The notes under the pieces were generated by a model that saw nothing but the letters and a program-made list of their open reading frames with translations, ran no database searches and was not told where the DNA came from. Positions 1 to 8,377 of a stretch of DNA of 64,000 nucleotides are shown here, piece after piece. Numbering within the stretch: the first letter of the stretch is position 1; each line of letters begins with the position of its first letter. Origin of the DNA: Calditrichota bacterium (GTDB taxonomy: Bacteria > Zhuqueibacterota > Zhuqueibacteria > Zhuqueibacterales > Geothermadaptataceae); contig QQUE01000001.1 of the NCBI GenBank assembly GCA_008501765.1, positions 62,001-126,000 of the forward strand, written 5' to 3'. Both the position numbers and the translations under genes were made by a program.

Positions 1-1
1 T

Positions 2-1402
2 ACCGCCGGAATTTATTCTGAAATATCCAGCGCTTTATTAATAAGCAAAGAAATCTATCCAAAATTTTCTATCGGGGCAAAAGTCGCTTTGGATCACCGG
101 GGCTTTTCAAAGGATGAATTTAATATTGTCGATGAAGACGATCCACTCATAAATTCAGGATTAAGTGTAAACGCCTTAAATCTCGGCCTCGGTGCATATT
201 GGACACCCGGAAAATTTCGCCTGGGCATGGGTGTCGATCATTTAAATACGCCAAACGTAGGGCTCATTTCCACATCGGTTTACCCAAAAGAGGTTTCAGG
301 TGCCATCGGCTATCAGTTGGGCATGTTTACGCCGACATTACTCGTGCATGATAATGGCATCGAAATTAAATATGGATTTTCGGTCGCCTATGAGAAGTCG
401 AACATTGGTCGTCTGCGCCTTGGCTATGAACGCACAATGCCTGTCAAGATGGAAGCCAGTATCAATTTGACCAAAAAAAGCCAGTTGCATTATGGCATGG
501 ATTTTCCCAACGAGGGAACGAGCGGTGCTTCGTATGGAACGCAGGAATTTGTTTATTCACAAATCCTGGCAAAAAAGCCGGTTATCGGCCAACCTGAAAT
601 TTTATTCTCAACCAAAAAATTAGATATAATTTACGAAACCCAAGTTCGCGTTCTGGCACCAGATATTAAAGCTGCAGATCTGCAAAACTCGGGTGAACTC
701 ATGGGGCAATATTTCACCCCGATCGGCCACAAAGACGATTTGCTTTTTGTCAAAGCTGGCGCTCTCAGCCGGTTTGAAACTGATGAAATCAGGCAAAAAC
801 GGCACTTGCGGATCATCCGCAGCATTGGGCAAAATATTTACCAAAATCCGACATCCAAAGTTGTTATTTGGGCCGACAAACGAACTCTCGAAGACGCGAA
901 AGAAATTAAATATCTCCTTGAATCAAAAGCACGCCTCACCGCCGAAAATATTAATATTGCGAAGATAAAAAAACAAACAGCGTTTGATTTGGCAGGTTTT
1001 GAGCCCGGCCGCAAGATGGTAAAACGCAGCAAACCACGGCTGTCAAAAGAGCGCCTGCTGGTTCATTTTCGTGTTTCAAGTCGCACCCGCAAAACCAATG
1101 GCTGGCAATTTGTGATCAAAGATTCTTATGGAAAACCTGTGCGCATTTTTTCCGGCAAGGGTTCGTTGCCCAAATCTCTGGTTTGGGACTGGCAAGACAT
1201 GGACGGGCACACGGCAACGGCCGGCGTTTACACCGGATTTCTCACGGTGAAAGCAGACGGGAATGTCGAGAGGAATGCGCGTTCAGCCGATTTGCCTGTC
1301 TATAATATCAAGCGTACCGTAACGATGAAATTTAAAAGAGAAGCAGAAATAAATTTAACCAAAAAGCAAAATCAGGATTCTGAAATCCTTGATGCTGAGT
1401 AA
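2..1402 (+). CDS. PorP/SprF-like outer-membrane protein with C-terminal FlgD-like domain (5' partial)
   Basis: The reading frame is open from the first complete codon of the window, so the true start, signal peptide and first beta strands are missing; 466 residues are visible. The first ~170 residues, with repeated aromatic-Gly strands such as LGLGAYWTPGKFRLGMGVDH, look like the PorP/SprF family, outer-membrane proteins linked to type IX secretion and gliding in Bacteroidetes. A middle part (~275-330) with IWADKRTLEDAKEIKYLLES weakly recalls an OmpA-like peptidoglycan-binding fold. The last ~110 residues match a FlgD Ig-like module (VWDWQDMDG, AGVYTGFLTV), unusual for classical PorP/SprF. It heads the same-strand cluster running to 10502, and the next gene is an ExbB-type channel, which suggests an envelope complex. 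The family is supported by pattern only; the exact role is inferred. Confidence 0.75.
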   Translation, partial: TAGIYSEISSALLISKEIYPKFSIGAKVALDHRGFSKDEFNIVDEDDPLINSGLSVNALNLGLGAYWTPGKFRLGMGVDHLNTPNVGLISTSVYPKEVSGAIGYQLGMFTPTLLVHDNGIEIKYGFSVAYEKSNIGRLRLGYERTMPVKMEASINLTKKSQLHYGMDFPNEGTSGASYGTQEFVYSQILAKKPVIGQPEILFSTKKLDIIYETQVRVLAPDIKAADLQNSGELMGQYFTPIGHKDDLLFVKAGALSRFETDEIRQKRHLRIIRSIGQNIYQNPTSKVVIWADKRTLEDAKEIKYLLESKARLTAENINIAKIKKQTAFDLAGFEPGRKMVKRSKPRLSKERLLVHFRVSSRTRKTNGWQFVIKDSYGKPVRIFSGKGSLPKSLVWDWQDMDGHTATAGVYTGFLTVKADGNVERNARSADLPVYNIKRTVTMKFKREAEINLTKKQNQDSEILDAE

Positions 1403-1451
1403 ATCGAAATAAAAAGAATTTTGCAATAAGTGTAACCAAAGGAGTAACAAA

Positions 1452-2558
1452 GTGACTGCAATCAGGAAAAAGAACTCGAAGATGAATACTTATAAAATTA
1501 TGGCACTGCTTGTTTTTTGTGCCACTTTACTCTTTAGCGCCGAAGCATTTGCACAAAAAAGCAAAAATAAAAAGTCGAATGCAAAAGCACAGACCGAGCA
1601 AGTTACTCAGACCGCCGAAGAAAATCAAGCGTTGACGGCATGGGACATCCTGGAAATGACGAGCTGGCTATTTTGGCCTTTCGTTTTTGTAACCGGTGCC
1701 GGTGTGACTTTTATCTGTTACCGCGGATTGATCGAATATCAGGAAAAAACACGGTCGCAGTCTGTATTGCAGAAGAAAATTGAAGTGCGCGAATTACGCA
1801 GTTTGATTCGCACGATGCAAAAATCGCAGCCGAACCGGGCCTCCCGCTTGTTGCAGCAAATGGTTTCAACGTTTAATAAAACCAACCGTGCAGAACCAAT
1901 CAGTGCGGATGTAACCCAGTTTGTGAATTCTGAACGCGAGGCCTATGAAACATTTAACCGTGTGCTGGGCTTTTTGTCCGATACCGCTGGCGCATTGGGA
2001 CTCCTCGGAACTGTTTGGGGTATTTTCGAGACATTTCACGGCGGCAAACTGGATGGCCCGACAATTCTCATGGGGATGAGTATTTCGTTGGTAACAACCT
2101 TGGTGGGCTTGCTTATAAGTTTGGCGCTGAACTTTGGCGGCACAACTATATTTGCCATATTTAACCGCTATATGAATACCCTGTCTGTGCGTGCCGAAGA
2201 GCTGCGCCAGGCCTTGTTGTATCTTGAAACGCGCCCGAATAAAAGCCGCGCACAGGAGAATGGCAATGTTTCATCAGCGACAACCCCGGTGAAAATTCCG
2301 GCACCTGAAAGACGATCTTCCCGGCCTGTGGCGAGCAAACGAAGCTACTCGAACTCAAATGGTGCATCTGCTGCCCCTGAAAAACAAGCTCCACCGGTTC
2401 GGCGCGAGGTATCGAGACAGCAGGTAGAAGAAAAATCTGCACAGCCTGCGGTCACCGAAGTAACCGAAGATGAATTGCTGGCATCGCAGGAACAAAATAT
2501 GCCGGATGTCTTTGCACGGCAAAATCCTAAATATGATGATGAAGGAAATGTTTGGTGA
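1452..2558 (+). CDS. ExbB/TolQ/MotA-family proton channel subunit
   Basis: Predicted inner-membrane proton-conducting motor subunit of 368 residues. The GTG start at 1452 is preceded by AGGAG at a good distance; an ATG 10 codons later has a weaker site. A hydrophobic stretch at ~15-35 ends in AEAFAQ, like a cleavable signal, a second helix lies at ~66-90 (SWLFWPFVFVTGAGVTF), and the MotA/TolQ/ExbB domain occupies ~160-260 with GALGLLGTVWGIFETF and a long final helix LMGMSISLVTTLVGLL. The last ~100 residues are Pro/Ser/Ala-rich and probably cytoplasmic. Known ExbB-type proteins work with ExbD-type partners, and two of these lie downstream at 6463 and 6878. The two genes between them encode secreted proteins with T9SS-type tails, so this motor may serve secretion or surface movement rather than iron uptake (inference). 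Confidence 0.85.
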   Translation: MTAIRKKNSKMNTYKIMALLVFCATLLFSAEAFAQKSKNKKSNAKAQTEQVTQTAEENQALTAWDILEMTSWLFWPFVFVTGAGVTFICYRGLIEYQEKTRSQSVLQKKIEVRELRSLIRTMQKSQPNRASRLLQQMVSTFNKTNRAEPISADVTQFVNSEREAYETFNRVLGFLSDTAGALGLLGTVWGIFETFHGGKLDGPTILMGMSISLVTTLVGLLISLALNFGGTTIFAIFNRYMNTLSVRAEELRQALLYLETRPNKSRAQENGNVSSATTPVKIPAPERRSSRPVASKRSYSNSNGASAAPEKQAPPVRREVSRQQVEEKSAQPAVTEVTEDELLASQEQNMPDVFARQNPKYDDEGNVW

Positions 2559-2590
2559 TAAAGCTATTTAAAATAGCAAAGGTAAAAACT

Positions 2591-3433
2591 ATGAAATCGA
2601 ATCTTATAAATATCAGCCAACGTCAAGATTTTAAGCCCGCAAAAAACACGTGGCTTGCGATTTTGTCTGTAATCCTGCTCTGTAGTTTTTCTTCCCCGGT
2701 AAGTGCCTTCCAATTGCCGCCAAAATTATGGATCGCCGGCCCGGATACGGCGCTTGCTCCTGGAGCGGAGTTTACGCTGAATTTTAATATCGGATCCGGT
2801 TTCGATCCCGTGGAAGACCTGTTTGGGATAAGTTTTGAATTGCGCTATTCAACAAGTGAATATTTGGAATTTGTCGATCCCTTTGAAATCAATCCGGGCG
2901 ATTTTCTGCTGCCGGATGTTTATTTATTCATGCGCCACGAAAAAGAAAATAACATCGTTTATTTGGCCATTAGCCGCAAACGGGGCGCCCCCGAGCAATC
3001 CGGTGATGGCACTTTATTTTCATTGCCGTTTCGCATCGCAGAGTCGGCTCCGGAAAACTGGAAAGCCTGTTTTGTTGTATCGGGAATTTTTGCCAATGAC
3101 AGCGATGGAAATCAAGTGAAAGTTGATCAGGGCAGCCAATTTTGTATTCAAGTACGCGAACCCAATCTGGATGTTTTGCCAAATCCCTTTACGCCGAATG
3201 GCGACGGCAAAAACGATGATTTAGTATTTGAACGTGAGGGTGGTATCCCGGACATTTGGGAAATAACCATCATGGATCGGGCTGGCCGCATTATTCAAAA
3301 ACTGGAAAATGGCAAAGATCGCTGGAACGGCCGTGATTTTAACGGGGCGCCGGTTTTACCGGGAGCCTATTTATACATCATTCGCAATGGCAATGAAATT
3401 ATTCGGCGCGGATTGTTGGGGATAATTCGATAA
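2591..3433 (+). CDS. Secreted protein with cohesin-like domain and T9SS type-B sorting domain
   Basis: A 280-residue exported protein. The ATG at 2591 is chosen because AAAGG sits 8 bases upstream; the frame is also open back to TTG/GTG codons at 2552/2555 that overlap the previous stop. Residues ~17-40 form a signal peptide ending SPVSAF. Residues ~50-185 (PDTALAPGAEFTLNFNIG, FGISFELRYS) look like a cohesin/carbohydrate-binding type beta sandwich. The tail contains PNPFTPNGDGKNDDLVF, then ITIMDRAGRII and GAYLYIIRNG, the hallmark of the gliding-motility-associated C-terminal (CHU_C, T9SS type B) domain that in Bacteroidetes directs passage across the outer membrane. It lies between an ExbB-type gene and a second tailed protein, so it is a likely cargo or structural part of the same machine. 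No enzyme motif is visible. Confidence 0.75.
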   Translation: MKSNLINISQRQDFKPAKNTWLAILSVILLCSFSSPVSAFQLPPKLWIAGPDTALAPGAEFTLNFNIGSGFDPVEDLFGISFELRYSTSEYLEFVDPFEINPGDFLLPDVYLFMRHEKENNIVYLAISRKRGAPEQSGDGTLFSLPFRIAESAPENWKACFVVSGIFANDSDGNQVKVDQGSQFCIQVREPNLDVLPNPFTPNGDGKNDDLVFEREGGIPDIWEITIMDRAGRIIQKLENGKDRWNGRDFNGAPVLPGAYLYIIRNGNEIIRRGLLGIIR

Positions 3434-3524
3434 TGAAAAGGATTTTCGTGAAATTGATGCTGTACCTGGATTTGGATGAAAATTTGAATTCGTGTGAATT
3501 AAATACACGAAGGAGATTGATACG

Positions 3525-6365
3525 ATGAAATCGATTATAAATAGAATAATTAAAGTCACTGTGTTTTGCCTGTTAACGGCCATACTATCGACATTTTTTA
3601 GTTTATCAAATTTAGTAGCGCAAAATCCTTTAAATGTCGGCATTAACCGCATTGACGCTACTCAATTTCCTCTTATCGAATCTTACATGACTGTTCGCAA
3701 TACGGATGGCAATACGGTCGGTGGATTGACCGAAGATAATTTTGAAGTTTATGAAGATGGCACACGTGAATTACCAATTACTGTCGTTGAAATTACTGAT
3801 GATGCCGAAGGAGTCAGTGTTGTCCTGGTGATCGATCGCAGTACGAGCATGTTGGGATCGCGTATTTCAGATGCCAAGCTGGCTGCCCAGCATTTCGTTT
3901 CTTTAATGAATGACAAAGATCAGGCTGCCGTTGTCAGTTTTGCCAACACACCCCGCCTTGATATTACTTTTACGAGCGATAAAACTGCACTAAACAATGC
4001 CATTGATCAAATATTTGCCCAGGGTGGCACAGCGGTATATGACGCCCTCATTCGCGCCGTCGACGAAATTGAACCGGTTCAAGGCCGACGTGCGGTTATA
4101 TTGATGACTGACGGCGAAGACAAACACAGTATTCGAACACTGGATCAGTCCATCGCTCGAGCTGTCGAAGTCAATGTACCTGTTTATACGATTGGTCTTG
4201 ATGTCGGGAGCAACGAAAAAGTCGAACTTGGCAGAATCGCCGATGAAACGGGCGGGCAATTTTATGATAGCCCTAACTCAAGTGACCTGGCGACAATCTA
4301 TCAAATGATTTCAGAGTTGTTGCATCATTCTTACATCGTTTCCTACAACACACACAATCCGGCACGGGATGGCACCTTGCGCCATGTTGATATTATATCG
4401 AATCATTTGACCTCAACTGGTTCCGATACAGGAAGTTATCGTGCACCGTTGGATATCGCGCCATTTGTATTAACAACAGATGATGTGCCTGTACCCGGTC
4501 GTGAGTTCAAGCTCGATATTGAAGTCCCAACTGGCGGGAATCCAATTTTTAATATGCATAAACTAGATTTTCGCATTGGTTACGACCAGCAATTTATGAC
4601 TTTAGCAAATGGAGCCGGGAAAATTGGTGCGGGATCAATGTGGGGCAATCCCGATGAGTATACGCTTGACATTATACCCAATCAGGCTCAGGGATATATC
4701 GATATCACGATTGAAAAGAAATCCGGGCAGTTTCCGGTGAGTGGATTTGGTGACATCGGATTTATTACTTTTTTACTCAACACTCAGGTTCCGGATCAAC
4801 AGGTTCTTAATTTTAGATATCTGTCTCTTTCAGCCTACGATGAAAGCGGTACTTTGCTTACAACGGAAACGAACGATTTGACTGTGCAGGTGTTCGGCTA
4901 TTCAATCGTGGCCGTGGCCAGTGATGAAGTACCAAGTCCGGGCAAATCATTTACCGTTCTAATCAAAGTTCCGGACCATAGCCGGGATCTGCCTTATACG
5001 CGGGCTCTCAATTTTTCGCTGCATTATGACCCGACCTATTTGTATTTGTCAGAGCCGGTCAATTCGGCATTTCAGGCGGGCGGAATGTTGGGTAAATCGG
5101 GAGAATTTAACCTCAATCCCAATGTGAACCAGATCGCTGGTACGATTGATTTTGAATTGACAAAAAGTGCCAATTTTACCATGATGAGCGGCAAGGGAAT
5201 CTTTGTCCAGGTTACTTTTGATGTCGCCATGGTTTTACCGGATAGCACGCAACTGTCATTTACACTGCAAAATCTTGCTGGAACCGATGATTCGGGTTGG
5301 GAAATACCTCTGATTCCTGAAGATTTAACATTGACAAGCTACGGGTTAATCGTTTGGCCGGGTGACACCAATAATAATGGCAGCGTTGAACTGGCTGACG
5401 TCAATTTTCTTGGTGTAAATTGGGGCGTGACCGGCCCGGGTAGAAAAGACGAACCTGACGTGATGGCCTGGACAGCGCAGTTCAGCAAGCGCTATTCGGT
5501 TTATAACGCAGCCTTCGCCGATGCGGATGGCAGCAGTCAGGTTAATGAACGCGACCTGATTCCAATTGCGATAAATTGGGGCAAACGCCGTGATTCCCAA
5601 CATCAGGTTCTTGGCAAAACGCGGTTGACAAATATTCAAGGGAGCCCGGTGGGCGATATCGAAGTTTCAGTTCGCGAAGACGGCAATACCACCGGGGCCT
5701 ATCGTATGCTGATTCGATTGATCAGCCCAAATCCGGAAACGGTGCGCGGATTTACATTTAAGGTCAATCACAACACAAATGGCTTGAATTTACTAAGTGC
5801 TGTAGCTGGAAATTTGTGGGAAGAAGACCCGCTGGTGTTCTCATATTTTACCGCTAATCCGGAAGAGATTTCAGCCTGCATTATGTTGAAACCCGGTGCC
5901 GCAGATAATATTGAAGATGGTGTTCTGGCCGAAGTTTTGCTGATTGCGAGTCAAATGCCGGAACCGGAAGTCTTCGAGTTTAACCGTGTTGGATTAATTT
6001 CGGCTGATGGCGCTGTCACAGAAAAAGCGTGGATCAATACCAGCGCTGTGAATGAGAAGAGTGATTTACCCACAGAATTTGCGGTTAGCCCGGCGTATCC
6101 AAATCCGTTTAATCCGGAAACGCAAGTTCGGTTTTCGATGCCACTGGCTGGGGAAGTGACTTTTTCAATTTTTAATACCAGTGGACAATTGGTGCGCATT
6201 CACAATAAGTCAGTATCTCAGGCCGGCAGTTATATCTGGCGCTGGGATGGCAAAGATAATACTGGAAACAGCGTTGCCAGTGGTGCTTATTTCTGGCAGA
6301 TTATGGCGCAAATGCGCAACGGTGATCGAACTGTAAAAAACCAAAAAGTAACGTTGATGAAATAG
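3525..6365 (+). CDS. von Willebrand factor A protein with cohesin-like, dockerin-like and T9SS type-A sorting domains
   Basis: A 946-residue secreted protein; AAGGAGA lies 8 bases before the ATG and residues 1-33 form a signal peptide ending LVAQ. A VWA domain (~60-290) carries a complete MIDAS: D104-x-S106-x-S108 (IDRSTS), T169 (GGTAVYD) and D196 (MTDGED), so metal-dependent ligand binding is expected. Two cohesin-like beta-sandwich modules follow at ~325-450 and ~455-605 (both start VPxPGxxFxxxIxVP), then a dockerin-like pair of calcium loops at ~612 (GDTNNNGSVELADV) and ~664 (ADADGSSQVNERDL), a third sandwich at ~700-840, and a FlgD-like type-A sorting tail from ~855 (YPNPFNPETQVRF to the end). 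Having cohesin-like and dockerin-like parts in one chain allows self-assembly in principle. A surface adhesin or scaffold delivered by the neighbouring machine is the simplest reading. Confidence 0.85.
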   Translation: MKSIINRIIKVTVFCLLTAILSTFFSLSNLVAQNPLNVGINRIDATQFPLIESYMTVRNTDGNTVGGLTEDNFEVYEDGTRELPITVVEITDDAEGVSVVLVIDRSTSMLGSRISDAKLAAQHFVSLMNDKDQAAVVSFANTPRLDITFTSDKTALNNAIDQIFAQGGTAVYDALIRAVDEIEPVQGRRAVILMTDGEDKHSIRTLDQSIARAVEVNVPVYTIGLDVGSNEKVELGRIADETGGQFYDSPNSSDLATIYQMISELLHHSYIVSYNTHNPARDGTLRHVDIISNHLTSTGSDTGSYRAPLDIAPFVLTTDDVPVPGREFKLDIEVPTGGNPIFNMHKLDFRIGYDQQFMTLANGAGKIGAGSMWGNPDEYTLDIIPNQAQGYIDITIEKKSGQFPVSGFGDIGFITFLLNTQVPDQQVLNFRYLSLSAYDESGTLLTTETNDLTVQVFGYSIVAVASDEVPSPGKSFTVLIKVPDHSRDLPYTRALNFSLHYDPTYLYLSEPVNSAFQAGGMLGKSGEFNLNPNVNQIAGTIDFELTKSANFTMMSGKGIFVQVTFDVAMVLPDSTQLSFTLQNLAGTDDSGWEIPLIPEDLTLTSYGLIVWPGDTNNNGSVELADVNFLGVNWGVTGPGRKDEPDVMAWTAQFSKRYSVYNAAFADADGSSQVNERDLIPIAINWGKRRDSQHQVLGKTRLTNIQGSPVGDIEVSVREDGNTTGAYRMLIRLISPNPETVRGFTFKVNHNTNGLNLLSAVAGNLWEEDPLVFSYFTANPEEISACIMLKPGAADNIEDGVLAEVLLIASQMPEPEVFEFNRVGLISADGAVTEKAWINTSAVNEKSDLPTEFAVSPAYPNPFNPETQVRFSMPLAGEVTFSIFNTSGQLVRIHNKSVSQAGSYIWRWDGKDNTGNSVASGAYFWQIMAQMRNGDRTVKNQKVTLMK

Positions 6366-6462
6366 CCAATAGGGCATGCGTCTATTGGCAGATTTTAAAT
6401 AAAGTATTTTTGAGAACGATCCATTTCTCATTTAAATCAGGCAATAAAAGGAGTAAAGAAAT

Positions 6463-6867
6463 ATGGCTCAGGGAAGTTTAATGGTACGGATGATCGATGT
6501 GGTATTTATCCTTCTCTTCGGTTTTATCGCTGTTTCACAGATCAGCAAAGCTGAAGCCATCGAACCTTCAAAAAGTACCGAAGCGGAGGCAAAAGCTCCG
6601 GAAGGAGCCTACATCGCCATTATCAATGTGCGAAGCAATGGCGTTTACACGGCAGACGGTGGCGACACAATTTTAAGAAATACCAATGAAGTGCGTCGTT
6701 ATCTTTCTAATGAAATAAAAAAAGCAAAAGCCGATAAAAAACAACTGGGCGTGCGTATTCGCTCGTCCTGGGATGCTCCGGCAAGAAAGACGCTCGCCGT
6801 AGCCAAGGTCTGCCGCGGACTCGACATCCCCAAGGGATTGGACGTCGTTAAAATACGGCAATTTTAG
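6463..6867 (+). CDS. ExbD/TolR-like motor protein (first copy)
   Basis: A 134-residue protein with a strong AAAGGAG site upstream. A short cytoplasmic N-terminus leads into a single helix, VRMIDVVFILLFGFIAVSQI, in which the aspartate matches the conserved proton-relay Asp of ExbD/TolR proteins. An Ala/Glu/Lys-rich linker follows, then a ~85-residue periplasmic alpha/beta domain with ITVRSNG-like strands. The gene is followed 10 bases later by a second ExbD-like gene. Together with the ExbB-type channel at 1452 it should form a proton-motive-force-driven stator. Sequence similarity to standard ExbD is low outside the helix, so the exact subfamily is uncertain. Confidence 0.75.
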   Translation: MAQGSLMVRMIDVVFILLFGFIAVSQISKAEAIEPSKSTEAEAKAPEGAYIAIINVRSNGVYTADGGDTILRNTNEVRRYLSNEIKKAKADKKQLGVRIRSSWDAPARKTLAVAKVCRGLDIPKGLDVVKIRQF

Positions 6868-6877
6868 GAGCGAAGAT

Positions 6878-7273
6878 ATGGGAAACAGAACCATGATGAT
6901 GCGGCTCATCGATGTCGCATTGATAATATTACTCGGTTTTATTGCAATCAGCCGACTGAAAACCGAATATATCGAATTGCCTGCGGCCGGCAAAGCGCAG
7001 CCGCAAACAGATAAAGTTGCAACCGCTGTTCTGCATCTCTACAGCAATCACTTTGATTATGTGATCGATGGCAGAAAAAAACGCTCGAAATCGATTGCGG
7101 CGCTCGAGGGTGTGCTGCTGAGTTCGAAATCGAGTTTGTTGAACCGGAGAACGAAACTGGTTGTGAATATTGAACCTCATAAATCAAGTATTATGCAAAA
7201 CCTCGTCGATGTTTTGGATATCTGCCAACGCAATCAAATAGAAAAGAATTTTGATTATGACCGGATTAACTGA
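6878..7273 (+). CDS. ExbD/TolR-like motor protein (second copy)
   Basis: A 131-residue protein that starts 10 bases after the previous stop, with TAGGAG overlapping that stop. The transmembrane segment MMRLIDVALIILLGFIAISRL repeats the pattern of the preceding gene and again keeps the helix aspartate. The periplasmic part (~45-131) carries a similar order of strands and helices but little direct identity to the first copy, so this is an old duplication or a heteromeric pair. Paired ExbD-type genes with one ExbB also occur in known Ton- and Tol-type systems. Its last 17 bases overlap the next gene, so translational coupling is likely. Confidence 0.7.
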   Translation: MGNRTMMMRLIDVALIILLGFIAISRLKTEYIELPAAGKAQPQTDKVATAVLHLYSNHFDYVIDGRKKRSKSIAALEGVLLSSKSSLLNRRTKLVVNIEPHKSSIMQNLVDVLDICQRNQIEKNFDYDRIN

Positions 7274-8336
7274 GTATATACGGAATCGGGATAACCTGCT
7301 GCCTTTATCCATTTATATCGCAACTGGAATTTTATTGATTCTTTTTATTTTGCTGCATTTGTTTGGCTACGAGAAAACCAAAGAAATTACGCAACTCCAT
7401 AAAAAAATGGAAGTTCGTGAGCTGATGAAATTGAGCTTTAAGCCAAAAGCAAAGACCGCGAACCGCAAACGATCAAATATCGCCAAAAAAGCGCCGGACA
7501 AACCAAAAGCCAAAGTAAGTCCGCGGCAAAAAGTGGAAAGCAAGCCATTGGTGAAAGCGCCCGATGTACAGGAATTGATGAAAGGTTTGAACACAAAAAG
7601 CCTGATCAAGAAAAAGTCGGCTGTGCGGCGCACGGTGCAAACGGCCAATGTTTTGCCAAATATTGGTGTTTCATCCTCGAAACGGCGAACGAGTAAAAAT
7701 GTGCAAAAAGCAGATTTTAATGTTTCCTTCAGCTCAACGCCTTCGCAACGGCCAAGCGGACGCAGGGCAGCTGCCGGATCATCGCAAGGCCACGCCGTGG
7801 CTACAGGTTCAGTGAGCCGTGGTTCCACAACAGGAACTGACACCGGTGTTTCCGTTGCCGGCCGGGCTTCAACACGCACAACACGTGTCGCTGGCAGCGG
7901 GGCAGCGGGATCGACAATTTCACTGCCTTCCGCAGGTGATGGCGAAAGTGAAGCTTCCATCGATCTGCATGCGTTGATTGCATGGATGAAAAATCATCCG
8001 GGAAGCATCCCCAAGTTGGTGGCTTATGAAATGGGACACCGCGGCGGGGATTTATCCTCAGCAGTTAATTTTCAAATGGGTGGAAAAAAATATACTTTTT
8101 ATATCTCATGCAATGAAAAAGAGCTACTTTTGCGTGTCTGTCTCGTGGAAAGAAATACGTTTATCTTATTGAAAGATCAGGGCTTAACAGAAGAAAGTAA
8201 TTATTTAACCACGGGTGATGTTATCCGGGATGGCAGCAAAATTCAATCGCTGATCAGTGCACGGAAAGCACCGGGAAATAAAGCAAATGAATTTTATGGT
8301 CTCTTTTGGGCCTGGTGGCAGAATATCAGCAAATAG
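7257..8336 (+). CDS. TonB-like periplasm-spanning protein
   Basis: A 359-residue protein. The ATG at 7257 lies inside the end of the second ExbD-like gene; a TTG two codons earlier is the alternative. One N-terminal helix (~13-36, LLPLSIYIATGILLILFILLHLF) is followed by ~190 residues that are very rich in Lys, Pro, Arg, Ser, Thr and Gly and probably extend across the periplasm. The final ~120 residues (from SIDLHALIAWMKNHPGS) form a compact domain ending FWAWWQNISK. The layout (anchor, extended basic linker, small C-terminal domain) and the position next to ExbB/ExbD-type genes match TonB/TolA proteins, but the usual TonB C-terminal motif is not visible. The call therefore rests on architecture and context. 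Confidence 0.6.
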   Translation: MTGLTEYIRNRDNLLPLSIYIATGILLILFILLHLFGYEKTKEITQLHKKMEVRELMKLSFKPKAKTANRKRSNIAKKAPDKPKAKVSPRQKVESKPLVKAPDVQELMKGLNTKSLIKKKSAVRRTVQTANVLPNIGVSSSKRRTSKNVQKADFNVSFSSTPSQRPSGRRAAAGSSQGHAVATGSVSRGSTTGTDTGVSVAGRASTRTTRVAGSGAAGSTISLPSAGDGESEASIDLHALIAWMKNHPGSIPKLVAYEMGHRGGDLSSAVNFQMGGKKYTFYISCNEKELLLRVCLVERNTFILLKDQGLTEESNYLTTGDVIRDGSKIQSLISARKAPGNKANEFYGLFWAWWQNISK

Positions 8337-8377
8337 ATTTGGGAATTGGGTATCGAAAATAAGTTAAGGAGTTTGAG

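Noticed and set aside
7367-7960. Minus-strand 197-codon frame
   Set aside because: Shadow of the low-complexity linker of the TonB-like gene, which has the supported frame and context.
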